A stretch of 64,000 nucleotides of DNA from Geosiphon pyriformis (taxonomy: Eukaryota > Glomeromycota > Glomeromycetes > Archaeosporales > Geosiphonaceae), in NCBI GenBank assembly GCA_016748015.1, contig JAAOMT010000664.1, positions 21,286 to 85,285 on the forward strand, read 5' to 3'. The notes under the pieces were generated by a model. It did not search any database. It was not told where the DNA came from and saw only the letters and a program-made list of their open reading frames with translations. Shown here piece by piece: positions 48,258-59,937 of the stretch. How positions within the stretch are numbered: the first letter of the stretch is position 1; each line of letters begins with the position of its first letter. Made by a program: the position numbers and the translations under genes.

Positions 48258-49076
48258 TCATTCATAGATTGTTTGTGATGTGATGTCAACATATCCACAA
48301 AGTTGTGAAAAGTCTGGAATGGGGTTTGATGATTGGTCTTCTATTTCTGTGGTTAAATATCCGATGGTGGTTTCTTCTGGTATGCTGATGACATTGCCAG
48401 TATTGTTGTAGATGGGAATTTTTATGCTGCTATAGCTTTTGGCTGGTATGTGGAGATTGATCAACCCAATCTCTCCTGATTCACAAAGGGTTGCTTCTGC
48501 TTCAAAAATCTGTTCTTGCTCCTTTTCCTTTCTTTCTATTGTTAACATGTACTGGCTATATGATGGAATAGAAATAGCTTGACCAGTTGAGATAATTTTT
48601 CCTTGGCCAACAATTTTTTCCTCTGCCATGTTAACTGGTACATTTATTCTACCTGTAGATCCAAATCCCTGTATTTCTTTCGCTGTTATTCTTAATTCCT
48701 CTCTCTTTCCCATTGATACTAACTGAGCTATTCTAACCAGAGGCAGGAATATTGCCTGTGCTATTTTTTCATTGGGCTCTATTATATAGGCCTTTTCTGA
48801 GTCATTTTGTAGCATAGCAATGATATTTCCTACATATTCTGCGTCAATTATTCCTCTTTTTATATTAATCCCTCTTTTTGCTAAACTACTCCTAAATGCT
48901 AATTGAACCATTGTTGTTGCCAGAATCTCTAGTGCTATTTTCAGATCAATACAGGTGTGTAAATGCGGTTCTAATTTGATGGCATCTTTTCCTGGGTATC
49001 TCAGATCAAATCCTGCATCTGTATCATGCGCACGTTCTGGCATAATATCTTCCCCATTGTCACTATACCATTTCAA
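48258..49076 (-). CDS. dUTPase-like domain encoded by the LTR element
   Basis: An open frame of 272 aa with the trimeric dUTPase motifs in order: HDTDAGFDLRY (motif 1), RSSLAKRGI (motif 2), GIIDAEYVGNIIAMLQN (motif 3), PNEKIAQAIFLPL (motif 4) and GFGSTGRINV (motif 5, P-loop-like). dUTPase turns dUTP into dUMP and keeps uracil out of new cDNA. The C-terminal 110 residues form a separate beta-rich region that looks like a retropepsin-adjacent module. Unlike the neighbouring domains this frame has no stop. It lies just upstream of RT on the coding strand. Few LTR elements carry dUTPase, though it is known in some. Confidence 0.78.
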   Translation of the reverse strand: MKWYSDNGEDIMPERAHDTDAGFDLRYPGKDAIKLEPHLHTCIDLKIALEILATTMVQLAFRSSLAKRGINIKRGIIDAEYVGNIIAMLQNDSEKAYIIEPNEKIAQAIFLPLVRIAQLVSMGKREELRITAKEIQGFGSTGRINVPVNMAEEKIVGQGKIISTGQAISIPSYSQYMLTIERKEKEQEQIFEAEATLCESGEIGLINLHIPAKSYSSIKIPIYNNTGNVISIPEETTIGYLTTEIEDQSSNPIPDFSQLCGYVDITSQTIYE

Positions 49077-49476
49077 CTCTTGTTCTTTGAAAAGATCTGG
49101 TAGTGCAATATATTGTTCATAGTTTAAATCGAGTTTTGAATTTGAGTCTGAATTGTTTTCATCATTATTGCCATTTTGAACGGAGCTAGAACCGTTGTTT
49201 TTGTCATCATCGTTGGAGTCTGGATCGCGATTGATCAGTGATTCTGATTCTGATGCACAGCTGCTGATTGGTTCTTCTTTTTCAGGAATTGAATAGATTA
49301 TGTGTGGTAGTAGATTGTAAATGAGGTCATACTCATTACAATACTGGAAGTCACAGGGGATTAGGCAGTGTTGACATAGTCGAATGTTTAACTGTTCTAA
49401 CTATTGTTTTTGTTCTTCCCTTGTGGGTGCTAATTCTTGGTAGTGTTTGTGAAATTGTTCAGGGTCCAGGAGATTT

Positions 49477-50230
49477 ATGATAGGTTCTGCATCCCAGTCA
49501 AGCTCTAAAAGTTCTGGGGGGTTGTCTTTGATCGTTTTTATCTCTTCTGGCGTCACTCCTTCGATTTTTGCAAATGCTATTCGCCAAATTTCATTGTTAT
49601 CATGTGAACAACTGTTCAGTTATTGTACAGCTCTTCTCCAGGCTGCTTCTATTGAAGTTTCTTTCCTTACCCAGTCACTTATTAGAATCGTGTATTGACA
49701 CAACATGTCACACATTCCTCCCCATCCTGGGATGTTGTTCTACATCTCTTCATCTAGCAGAGTCTTCCCACAAGTGAGACAAGGTTGGTTATTCCATTTT
49801 TCTTGTCTCTTTGGTTGTCCGAAGTGTTTGAGTAAGCATAGACGGCAGTAGAATTTTATTGTAGTGTGGTATTCTTCATCGTCACCACAGCATGTGCTTA
49901 TTGACGACAATTTCTTGCCACAATCAATGCATATAAGCTTAGATCGACAATAGATAGATTGTTGTGAAATAATGTAGGTATTATTATAAGCAGTGATGGT
50001 TTGGGTGGTCTTTTCTTCTTTCTTTTTTCCTTTATTTTCTTTGTCTTCTTCCCATTTCCAGCTTGAAGTCGGTTTACTCTCATCATTGTCGGTCCATGTC
50101 AAGTCATTGGTCTCCCAGGTAAGTTCTTCTTTTTGTTTCCCTTTTTCCTTGTTGTTGTTGTCCCAGGAGAGTATTGGCAGCAATTTGTTGTGCTTTTCGT
50201 CAGTCCATGACACTTGGTAGGCTTCTCAGG
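49477..50230 (-). pseudogene. Cys-rich region between protease and dUTPase
   Basis: The minus-strand frame 50213-49740 is open for 157 aa. An acidic/basic low-complexity N-terminus is followed by Cys pairs (CIDCGKKL, STCCGDD, YCRLCLLKH, CLTCGKTL) that could bind zinc. Downstream to 49100 the frame continues with stops. I cannot assign it to a known domain. It sits where some gypsy elements have a spacer. Confidence 0.45.
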
Positions 50231-51413
50231 TAGGCTTCGGTTTCTTCTCGTCGAAGTCGATTAGTGGTGCCATGGTGCTGGTAGCCTTGAAGTGGCCACA
50301 TGTTGCTGGTACTTGTGTGTGTTTTCCCTTTTGGCTGAGTATTAACTCTTGGGTCATCCAATCGAGCATGGCGTTGGTTTTGGACAGCCAGTCATTACCA
50401 ACTAGGGCCTGGTATTGAGTGATATCTATTACTAAGACTTTGATAAGTACTATGATGCTATTAATTTCTATAGAGAAATCATCTATCTCACCAATAGGTG
50501 TTTTGGTGGTGCTGTTACGGGATGGTTTTCTTGTTATATTTAATTGCTGATATCCCGCTTTAATTGCAATCAGTCTTTCGTGAGTTCCTCAATTCTATTT
50601 GTGTGATAATGTCACTGTTACACTGAAGGCTTTCTTTTTACTGTTGCGATGTAAGTTATTCTTTAATTCTTGATTGTTGTGTGTGTTTATGTACTCCTTC
50701 TCAGAGACTGAACTGAAATCTACCCACTGTCTGGGGTCTTCTCTGAGGCTATCCTTGCAATTGCCTGATGTGTTTCTCTAATCTAGAAACACAGAATGTT
50801 AATGGTTTTTAGTGCTTTTCTAATTCTCACAATAAAGCTTTTATCAATTAGTAACAACGTGAATAATCTTGATCAAGGATTATTCTTCCAAGGGATTCAG
50901 TTGATGAATGATAGTTTCATTCAATAAATAATACAAGTAAGTTTCTTAATACTTTGGGTTGTGATAGTTCAGTTTTAAATATTCTTTTTCATTTCTTTTT
51001 GATTTTAAAGGTTTCTTGGAATATTTAATTTGAAAGTATGATTTAAAGTGGAGTTTGTTGGATAAAATTGGATCTATTGCTTGATAAGTTATGATTTTTA
51101 TTACTTGATTGATTCTTTCCCAATATTAAAACTACTGTATATATACATGTTTGTAGTTCTACGAGAAAATACTTTCTTTTTGATATTTCAACCTGGTGCT
51201 TGCTGCTATCACCAGTTGGTATTGGCTGCTATTGTGAACTGGTGCTTGCCACTATCGCGAGATGGTGTTTGCTACTATGTTAATCATTACCTTTCTAAGA
51301 TTATTACTGTGCTATATTATGATTGAATAGTTTGTATTATTTTTATGATTTTTTTTTCTAAATTCTTAAACTGTAACAGTGCCATCAGCAGTGATAATTC
51401 TAGTGCTGGCAGC

Positions 51414-51884
51414 TCAATTAACTCGGTGACCTAATTGATCCATGAGCTGTCTTGTGATTATGCTACCAGCTGATCCACTATCTAGAATGAGTTTGATGGG
51501 ATAACTATCAACTCTGGCATCCGTATACATTGCTGTTATGGGTTTCTCTTTGAGGGCAGCTCTACTGAACAATGGTATTGGTGTGTTTTCTTCGAGTTTG
51601 AAAAGAAAGATGGCTGCTAGGGATTTGTTGCTAGAGATGGTTGCTGATGGAATTGTGTTGGTAGGTATGTGCTGATTAGATTTGGTGTTGTTGGATGTGG
51701 CGTCTTCTGGGATAACCAGAAGACTTAAATAATGTTGGGAATTTGGGTTTTGGATGCAACTGGTATCCAAATGCCGGGTGTGTGATCTTGATGGTGGGTT
51801 TAGCAAACTGGGGATCAGTTGGTAAACAACCATCGCCGATCTCCAGTTTTGAGTGACTCTGGATTGAGGGTTACCTGATGTCAT
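51414..51884 (-). pseudogene. Aspartic protease domain of the LTR element
   Basis: 156-residue open frame ending in a retropepsin-like core: YPIKLILDSGSAGSIITRQL. The usual active-site triplet is D[ST]G, seen here as DSG. The frame ends 15 residues later, and the rest of the fold continues with interruptions toward 50260. The enzyme would cut the gag-pol polyprotein. Confidence 0.68.
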
Positions 51885-52099
51885 TTAAGCTGGGTTTTGG
51901 GTTGGTGTTTGAATTGGTTGGGGTTGATAGATGATTTGTGGCTGCGGTTGATATATTACTTGTGGCTGTGGCTGATGAATCGGAGATTGATATATTGGCA
52001 GTTGATAGATTGGTTGCTGTGTCATGGGCAGATAATTATTTTGATATTGGTCTTGACTCTGATTTGGATAATGATTTGGAGTTTGGAACCGGCAATCGG

Positions 52100-53909
52100 G
52101 GTTTCGATATTGATTTCCTGATCATTGGTTATTTAGACGCTGGCGACAGTCAATTTGGATATGTCCTTGTTTATCACAATAATGGCAGATATGCGTTTCC
52201 AGTTGCCACTGTTGATTGGTTGATAAAGATGGACATAGTTGATTTTGGCCACAATTAGAATTTCCTTGATTATTGTGTCATTGTGGAGGCTGATAAATGA
52301 TGTGATTGTCAGCTAAGTATCTTTTCAACTTCTTATTAATTGATTTACTGAACTTCTCCAATTTGGAATCCAATTCAGATGATCTGTTCATTACTAGATT
52401 AATGGCTTGGATGTGATTAGCCTCTGACTCGGTAGATTCAAAATCTTTGGCACGTGTAACTGCGTCTTGAAGGGTACCTGGATGCAATGGATGTACATGT
52501 TGCAAGATGCTGCTGCACAGGCCATGGATAAACTGATTGAGTATCTGTGGTGCTGTGAAATAGTTGGTGTCAATTGCTTGAATTTGGCATAGGTTTTGAT
52601 GGAAGCGCCCCAGGTAAGTAGTGATGGCTTTAGTTTCTCCTTGTTTTATGGTGGTGAATGCATTAACTAGGTGATTGATGCTGTTATTGTTGCTGAAGTA
52701 TTGTAGAAATTCCGCTTTGAAGGCATTGAAATTTTGTGGTTTATTAATCAAGCTCTGATACCATGAATTGGCAGTATCCTTGAGAAAGTAGGGAATAGCT
52801 TGTATTGCTTGGGCGTCATTCCATCCATTGGCTGTGATGGCCTTTTCTACATCATTCAGCCATATTTGAGTGTCATCCTCTTCGCCCGTAAAGTTGTCAA
52901 GTTTTGTGATTGGTGTGTAGGCTATTGGATCTAAGTTAGGTGGTTGTGGTGGCTGTTGAAGCAGTTGTTGTTGTCCTGGCTGTTGGGGTGGTAGCTGAAG
53001 TAGCTGCTGTATGGGTTCGGCTATGGGATTAATCGGTGGTTAATTGATGATGATTACCGGACGTAAGTTTTGCTGATTAATTAATTCAGGTTTTTGATTT
53101 CTTTGATTTGGCGGCATTCGAATATTCGGAGTTTTGATTTCCGGATTTTCTAACTGTTGCTAAGTTTGAAGGTTCGGGGTTTCAACTTCCAAGTTTTCAG
53201 TGATTGGGTGCTGGTAAGTGAATTCTTGATTCTTTGATTTTTCTTCCTCTTTTTCTGATTCCACTGCTTCCCACAAATCAGAGATTCTGAAATCTGGTGG
53301 AGGCGGTGGTGATCAAAGTCCTGATGGGGTTGATAATCGCGAATTAAATCCCTCAAAGTATTTGCCATATGGTCCTAACAATTCTGTTTTCCTTTGTCTA
53401 CTTTAGAATGGGAATCGTCCAAATGCTGATGTTGTAGTTGATGGGAACACATCTGTTGATGATATGTTGATGGCACTTTTAGGTGTATAGTGGTAGGATG
53501 GGTTGCTTAGGGATTCAACTCTGGTTTTCTTTCAAGCAGGTGGCTGTATTTTTCTGGGTGTTACTGCTGGTGTTTGTAATTTTTCCTTGTCTTTACTAGT
53601 GTATGTAATTAGATATCTTTGTTGAGTGTGGTGTTCAATTTCTTTGTTGATCTCAGTGATGATGGATGCAAAATTATAATTTGTTGGTAGGTTGGTGTTT
53701 TGAATTAATTCCTTATAGAAAGTTTTTTTTGCTGATTTAGTATTCACTGGTGTTCCTAATAAAGAGGAAATCTTTTCATTGACATAGAAATTGAAAGCTA
53801 ATTTGGCGGATATATGATTGTGGTTTAATCCCAAGTATTGACAATAGTGTTGAAATAAGGATTTTGCGAATCCTAAATGGTTTGCTCCTATAATTTCTGA
53901 TTCTGCCAC
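52100..53909 (-). pseudogene. Gag region of the LTR element
   Basis: Starts MAESEIIGANHLGFAK at 53909. Open pieces are 53909-53532 and 52751-52278. The second holds the capsid-type helical core (FNAFKAEFLQYFSN, TTYLGRFHQNLCQI, FIHGL). A CCHC zinc knuckle (CHYCDKQGHIQIDC) follows at about 52130-52190. Between the two pieces is a Pro/Gln-rich stretch with stops. Gag would build the particle and bind element RNA. Confidence 0.7.
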
Positions 53910-53953
53910 TTTTGGTTTGGTGTTGTCGGTGCTGGTTCTTTGTAGAATTATAC

Positions 53954-53970
53954 CTCACAGGGAGCACCAA
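53954..53970 (-). promoter_or_regulatory. Primer-binding site of the LTR element
   Basis: On the minus strand, TGGTGCTCCCTGTGAGG starts two bases after the 5' LTR end and begins with the TGG expected to pair with a tRNA CCA end. The matching tRNA cannot be named from this window. Confidence 0.65.
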
Positions 53971-53971
53971 A

Positions 53972-54858
53972 TGTTACAGGTGATTATTTTTGTTGTTGAA
54001 TTGAATAACAACCCGTAACTTGGTGCTCAAAAGCTACTTTTGTGGATGATGTGCAGAAGGTAAGGTATCTGAAGATTTTGGTTGATCTGAAGGTTTTGTT
54101 GTGGAGTTCTTTGTATAATAGACAGAGATTCAATAAGGTTGATAGTGGTTGTATCCTCAAGTGGTTTTCCCAATTTCTTTCTCAGCATGGTGGCCAGATT
54201 TAGTCTGGCAGTCGTGCCCTTCTGGTAAGCTATCCAATAATATATATAAAATCCTACTCTTATTTCTGGGTCTTTTACCAGGTTATCCTTGACATCAATA
54301 ACTCAGTGCTTAATCTTTTAATCAATTAGTATACAACAACAAAATCAAAATAAAATAAAAAAAAGAATTAAAAGAAAATAAAAAAAGCAAAGAAATAAGC
54401 CAAGGCGATTTGCAGATTAGTATCCCATCAATAGCCATGATCAAGAGCTATTGTTCCAGCATGGTTAAGTATTAATTACTATCAACATGAAGGGTTAATA
54501 GTGGGGAGTGGATTGAGATATGAAATAATTATTTATTTGATGATTGTGTTTCTAGGCTAAGGATTTTTGTGGTATTGATTCTGTCTTTTCTGCTTCTAAC
54601 ACTACTGCTATATATACATAATTGAGATTCTTCAATTCCTCGATTCTTCACGATAGGAATTCTGGAATTCCTGGAATTCTACAATTCCTTTGAGAGGAAT
54701 CCTGGAATTTTGAAATCCTGCAATTCCTCATTGGAAATCCTGAAATTCCTGGAATCCTGCAATTCCTGAGAGGAATCCTGGAATTTCACATTTACTATAC
54801 TTGCTTCTGATTGGCTAATAATTATGCTAATATATTTCCTATATTTCTATGAATAACA
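53972..54858 (-). repeat. 5' LTR (887 bp)
   Basis: Same length as the left LTR and alike throughout, with scattered mainly transition differences (for example GTGCGG versus GTGCAG, CCCATAAC versus CCCGTAAC). It ends ATGAATAACA on the plus strand. Confidence 0.88.
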
Positions 54859-54862
54859 ATGG

Positions 54863-56582
54863 TGAATTGGTGTTGGAGCCAGATGAAGTTAGACTTAGTG
54901 TGAATAAGATTATGGAGGGTTGGACCCAAAAATGAGCAGTGTCTTTGGCTATATCTAATTTTTGGGCTTGCCAATATGCACTATTGGATTACATAGATAA
55001 TGATGCTTTTTCAAATGTGATGAATTCTATCAGTATAAACAAATTGGCTTTAGTTGTTAAAGATCTACCTGATGGCAAATCTGCTGGATTGTTTGGTATT
55101 CTCAATGAATTATGGAAGCACTGTAGAGATAATATATTGGACTGTCTTTTGGGCTTGCTTAATGTATGTTTAGAGGAGAGTGTAGTTTCTGCTTTGTAGA
55201 AAAGGGCCTGGGTTTTGATAATTCCTAAACCATATGATTGAGATGGAGTTCTCATGAATACTTGCTCTATTGCCTTGATTAAGATGGCCAAGAAGATTCT
55301 TTCCAAGATCTTTTCAGATAGAATTTTTTTTGCTTGCAGCAAGTTTGGTGTCCTTTGTGGTAACAATTTCTCGGTGTTAAAAGATACTTCTATTCAGTCT
55401 CCTGTGTTCACTGTCAGATCAGTAGTTGAAGATGCTCTCAAGAAAAACAAAGAACTCTGGTTGGTTTTACAGGATATATATAAAGCCTATAACTCAGTTG
55501 GATGGCACTACTTAAGAGTGAGCTTGTATTATATTAAAATGTGTGACAGATTTATTGAATTTTTTGGTGATATTCATAAAGACAAAATTAATAGGGTGAT
55601 GACTGATTTTGGTCTTTTAGATGGCTACAGGATGCATGATAGTCTTAATCAGGGTAAGATCTTTTTACTCCTTCTTTAAAGAATCTTTTATAATTTGCTC
55701 TTGTGTGAAATTAAGTGGCATAAACATTTGTGTAGATACCAGATCAATACTAAATTTGTGGCAAAAACTGGTAGAATCAAGAATAGTAGTGGGATGATCT
55801 TCTTTTTTGTGGCTGGTGCTTTTGTAGATAATATGATTTGGGTTGGAGATTGCCAAACCTCTATGCAATATGCTTTGAATATTGCTAGTAAGTTTTTTTT
55901 GATTAACAACATTTTCATCAATAATAAAAAAACAGTGGCCATTCCAATCAATCAGGGTGTTAGAGTTGTTTCTTTGAGTATAAGTAGTCAGCCAATTTCT
56001 ATAGCCAAGAAGGAAAAGGCATACAGATATCTGGGAATTTTTTTGTCAACTAATGAGTTGTCCAAACCAAGTTTGGCCAAGGCTCATTTAGATATTCGGT
56101 TTTTTGTCAATGTGGTATTCAGGAAGACCATTACTGATAAGCAGTTCTTCTATTTAGTCTCAGCAGTCTTGCAACCTATTATGAGTTATAGAACACAGTT
56201 TAATTTTGTTTTATCTGAGGTGTGTTACAAGTGGAATGTTATGGTTAAGAAAGGCCTCAAGTCTAAGGCATGCTTGTCATGTGACTTCTCTAGTGAGGCT
56301 TTGTATTATTTCTCTCTGTATAGTTTAAAGTCTTTTAAGCAAGTGCAATCTGAAAGTAAAGTAGCTGCTGTTGTTTCCTTTTTAAATGCTCCTGGAATTC
56401 TTGGGTGTCTGTTTTTCCATTGTTTCTTGGATTTACAGGTTCTTGGGTGGGCTCTTTTAAATTTTTTGCAGTTTTCTGTTAAGTTGCTTGTTAGTCCAAT
56501 AAATAATTTTTTAGTTGGTGTGGTCAAAATTTTCATGAGTTGTGAATTGTCTTTGGTAAACAATTTGCCTAGTGCTTTTTGA
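54863..56582 (+). pseudogene. LINE reverse transcriptase, broken
   Basis: Continues the LINE after the insertion. Reads LPDGKSAGLFGILNELWKH (palm entry), NTCSIALIKMAKKILSKI, LQDIYKAYNSVGWHYL (motif A, catalytic Asp of KAYDSV changed to Asn), GAFVDNMIWVGD (motif C, usually VDDT, second Asp changed to Asn) and KAYRYLGIFLS. TGA, TAG and TAA are all present. It would copy LINE RNA at the nicked target. Confidence 0.68.
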
Positions 56583-56807
56583 AGTCTTGGTGATTTTTTT
56601 ATGTCAATAATTCTGGAGAATGCTTTATTCCTTGGTTGTGTTCATTCTTTAAAGTGATTTGGAATTGCCTTTGGTAATAGACTTGTTGACAAAAAGAGTG
56701 GTATAATAAAGTGAAGAACATTCTATCATTGAAAGAGACTCAGTTCTAGAGATTCTATTCCATGGTAGTTTGATGTTACATCAAAGTTTTTACATGATAA
56801 GAGCTCA

Positions 56808-57440
56808 TTGTTATTTAATGCCATGGGTCTTGAGCAATCTTCTAACTGTAGCATTTTGGCTTTTGAGCAGTTTGCTAAGATGCACAGTAGTTTGTTTGAG
56901 ATTTGGTCTGGCTCATTTGGTGTTTACACAAATGGTTTGTTAAAACTTACTGGCTCTACTAATATTGTTAGTAATGCAGCTACATATTTTTCTGCTTTGG
57001 ATATGAGAATCAGTGTTGGTGTTTGTGGTCTTCTTTCTTCTACTATGGCTAAATTGCAGACTGTTGCCCTTTTTTTAAAATGCGTTCCTTCTTCCAGTTC
57101 AGTAGTTTTGCATCTAGACAGCCAAGCTGTTATTGATGCATGTGTATCTGAGGTCTCTTTTGATGTTCTAGATTTTTGTAATCAGTGCTGGATTGAGAAG
57201 ATGCATATTTTCAATCTAATTCAAGATAAGGATCTTTTTGTGTATTGGGTCAAGATTAAAGATCATTCTGAAATTTCTGGCAATACAAGAGCTGACATCT
57301 TGGCCAGTGAAGTTGCTGGCTCTTCTTTTGTGTTACCAACAAGGATGTGTGAACACTTTTTGATGGCTGAGAACTTTGTTGTATCTGGCAATGCCTATTA
57401 CTTTGTTAGAGATATTTTTCATTCTATTTGTCATGCTTAA
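56808..57440 (+). pseudogene. LINE RNase H domain, broken
   Basis: 210-residue open frame. GVYTNGLLKLTGS takes the place of the usual YTDGS (Asp to Asn), VVLHLDSQAVIDAC carries the third acidic site, and DHSEISGNTRADILAS matches the HxG-x-GNxxAD end. The usual Glu site reads MAKLQT, so it too is lost. It lies where plant and fungal LINEs of the I/Tad type carry RNase H. Confidence 0.65.
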
Positions 57441-58207
57441 TAGAAGGCTGGTTCTGGCCATGATGTGGTTCTAAGTTATATGTTAAAAAATTTTGATTGA
57501 TATGTCACTGCTAAGGTTTGGCATCTTGACTCACACATGCTGGCTGGGTTTACTAATTGGAAGTCTTTGGGACTTTGCATGTATATGATGAAAGCTGTGC
57601 ATAGAAAACTTCCAGTAACTGTAAGGAAAAAATTATATGATAAAGATTACTCTGGTGTTTTGTGTTTACTTTGTGGTAAGATTGAATTGCTGGATCATGT
57701 TTTTATTTGTGCTTGTAATGTGTTTGTTCATGATGGAATCTTGACAGAGACTACTACTTGCTGGACTTCTTTGGTGAGTAATTGTAACTTGGCTTCCTCT
57801 GCTGTCTTGAGAGTTCTTGTCTATTGTTCATCAGATGTTGGTCTGTACTCTGCTGTGTGTAAGAGATTTGTTCTAAAGGAATAGTACATAGAGGCTATTA
57901 GGATTTTTGATGACAGAAAGAAGGCTTCCTGTGTGGTTATTGATTTTGTGAGGCATTTGGTTAAATTACACTAGTCTAAAGTGTGGTTGGTTAGGTCTAA
58001 ATATAGAGCAGATATGAAAAGGGCTAGTTTGGTTAAAAATGGTGGTTTGATATTGGGCTTGTCACATGGTGTGTCTTTTTTGCTGTCAGATAGTATGGTT
58101 AAGTTGTTTGGCATTATTGAGTCTTTTGTTGTCAGTTTTGGTCATCGTAAATCATGTCTTTTTTTTTCTGGGCTTGATTGTAATATGCAAGTTATGTTAG
58201 ATATATA
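57441..58207 (+). pseudogene. LINE C-terminal Cys-rich tail
   Basis: After two stops the frame reads VLCLLCGKIELLDHVFICAC, a CCHC-like zinc motif common behind LINE reverse transcriptases, then ends near 57884 and 58207. It probably helps bind the 3' end of LINE RNA. Confidence 0.5.
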
Positions 58208-58340
58208 GTATTGTCTTGTCAGATCTGAGTGGCTAGCCATATATAGTAAGTGCATAAGTTGTGTTTAGTGTGAACCACTTAGTTTGGTTCTATATACTAA
58301 ATAGTGGTTGGGCTTCACTCATTAAATGCATTAATATAAA

Positions 58341-59005
58341 AAAAAAACAATAATTAAGTTATTTTAATAAGCAATTATATTTAATTTAATTTTAATTAAG
58401 TCTTATTTAATTACAAATTTATTATGTAAAACATTATTATATAATCTTAAAATTTTATTGTTAAACAAATATAAACTTTAAATTAAAAAATAATTAAATC
58501 AAATCATAAAGATAAACATATTTGATAAATTTAATAATATTGTGACTTTAAATCAAAAAGCCATAACTACATCTATATATATACAGTATATATATATATA
58601 TGAAAATTACTAACATAAAAATCAAAATATTAAACTCCAGCCAAATTATTTTACAGATAATAATGACGATGATTTAGAGTTTAATGATGCTAGGCTTAAA
58701 TCAGAACAATTAGTAAGAATTTTTGAATTAAATTTTCTAGATTTGGTAATGAATCTTTCCCTTATTTACAAAGGATGCGTCAATTGATGAGATTTATTCT
58801 TAAAATCTGAAAACTCTGAATTGACCACTAACCACGGACTTCAATCTGCTTTTTGAGTAACTTTATTTATTAATCAGATAGATTGTCAAAATACAAAATA
58901 TAATTTAAAATCTTCGCAGCGAAAGCAGTATTTTTAAACTTAAGTTTTCCGCAATTCTGATTTCTTTACTTATAACCCTTTTTAATGGTAATATAAAATC
59001 ATAGT
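58341..59005. other. A/T-rich spacer upstream of the Mpv17-family gene
   Basis: Nearly pure A/T to about 58650, then a less A/T-rich part (58660-59000) that is probably the promoter and 5' leader of the next gene. No ORF is supported. Confidence 0.55.
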
Positions 59006-59937
59006 ATGCCCGTACATTCAAAACCTGTTCCTATTGTACAGCAGCCTCGAAATTTTCCAGAAGCTCTGTTAGCTTGGTATCTTCTGCAAATAGCTTCAAA
59101 TCCTTTACGAACCAAAGCGATCACAGCTGGGGTTTTCTCAGGCTTGCAAGAATTTCTTGCCCAAAAATTGAGTGGCTCGAGAAACAAAGGGAAAGCTGCA
59201 GAAAAAAAAACTTTATTTGGCAACCCGAACAATGATAAAATTTTCAAAATGACTTTATATGGTATGTTTAACAGGGCTAACGCCCTTTAAAAACAAAACT
59301 GGACAGAAGAGTTTCTTTCCATGTCTAATTCCTTATTTCTAATAAATCATTGCCTTATACTTAGGTCTCTTGGTTAGCGGTCCTCTTAGCCACATTCTGT
59401 TTGAAGCTATAAACAAGATTTTCAAAGATCGTGCCGGCACTAAAGCTAAAATACTGCATTTTCTGACATCGGCTTTGATTGTTTTGCCAATTCAGAATGC
59501 AGGTGAATCTTGACTTTCTAAAATTCTCAATTAAAATAATCACCTTCATGTTAAATTTTTTCTCAAATATTACGTCTACCTTCAGTGTATTTGGCGGCAA
59601 TGGCCAGCATAGAAGGAGAAAATACACTTTCAGGCGTACTTTCTGTCGTCTCAAAGTCATTTTGGCCCCTTATGAAAGTTTCATGGGTTGGTTTTCCACT
59701 AACATTAACATTCTCCAAGAGGTTTGTTAGGCCTGATCTTTGGGTACCTTTCTTCAATCTTGTTGGGTAAGTTTCTCAGCACATCTTTATTAATTTTTGA
59801 AGTCAGTTAAATCGTTAAAAATTAGCTAATTATTGTTTCTTTGTTTCATATATAGATTCGTTTTGGGCTTGATTGGAAATACCAATACAAAATTGATTCA
59901 GCAGAAAAAAACCAAGGAACAAGAAAGAGAAGATTAA
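59006..59937 (+). CDS. PXMP2/Mpv17-family membrane protein
   Basis: Four exons (59006-59261, 59365-59502, 59586-59766, 59856-59937) join to 218 aa ending in TAA. Family marks: LAWYLLQIASNPLRTKAITAG at the start, QEFLAQKLSG, LYGLLVSGPLSHILFE, NAVYLAAMASIEG, SFWPLMKVSWVGFPL and RFVRPDLWVPFFNLVGF. It has four membrane segments in the usual positions. Members form channels or pores in peroxisomal or inner mitochondrial membranes; this one is closest in layout to peroxisomal PXMP2/PMP22, which is inference. All introns are GT-AG with canonical donors. The C-terminus is basic and acidic mixed (QQKKTKEQERED). Confidence 0.87.

Larger units (their letters stand above)
43788..54858 (-). mobile_element. 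Ty3/gypsy-type LTR retrotransposon with dUTPase, 11.07 kb, nested in a LINE
   Basis: Two LTRs of exactly 887 bp (43788-44674 and 53972-54858) begin and end with TGTTAC/GTAACA. Reading is on the minus strand, so the right LTR is the 5' LTR. A primer-binding site (TGGTGCTCCCTGTGAGG) starts 2 bp inside it, and a polypurine tract (AAAAGAAGGGAA) precedes the 3' LTR at about 44678-44689. Gene order is gag (with knuckle), protease, a Cys-rich region, dUTPase, reverse transcriptase, RNase H, integrase. RT-RNase H-integrase order marks the Ty3/gypsy class. Stops and catalytic changes show it is dead. The two LTRs differ at scattered sites, so the insertion is not recent. Confidence 0.85.
40501..58340 (+). 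mobile_element. Full-length but dead LINE, split by a nested LTR element
   Basis: Parts in order on the plus strand: ORF1 (40501-42462), an endonuclease region from about 42487, reverse transcriptase from 54863 on, RNase H (about 56810-57440), a Cys-rich tail, and a 3' end with TGGTTGGGC, CACTCATTAAA and an A-run at about 58340. The LTR element 43788-54858 interrupts it; removing it with one ATGG copy puts the flanking LINE reading back in frame. Stops of every type occur in all parts. Without the insertion the LINE is about 6.8 kb. Confidence 0.75.
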
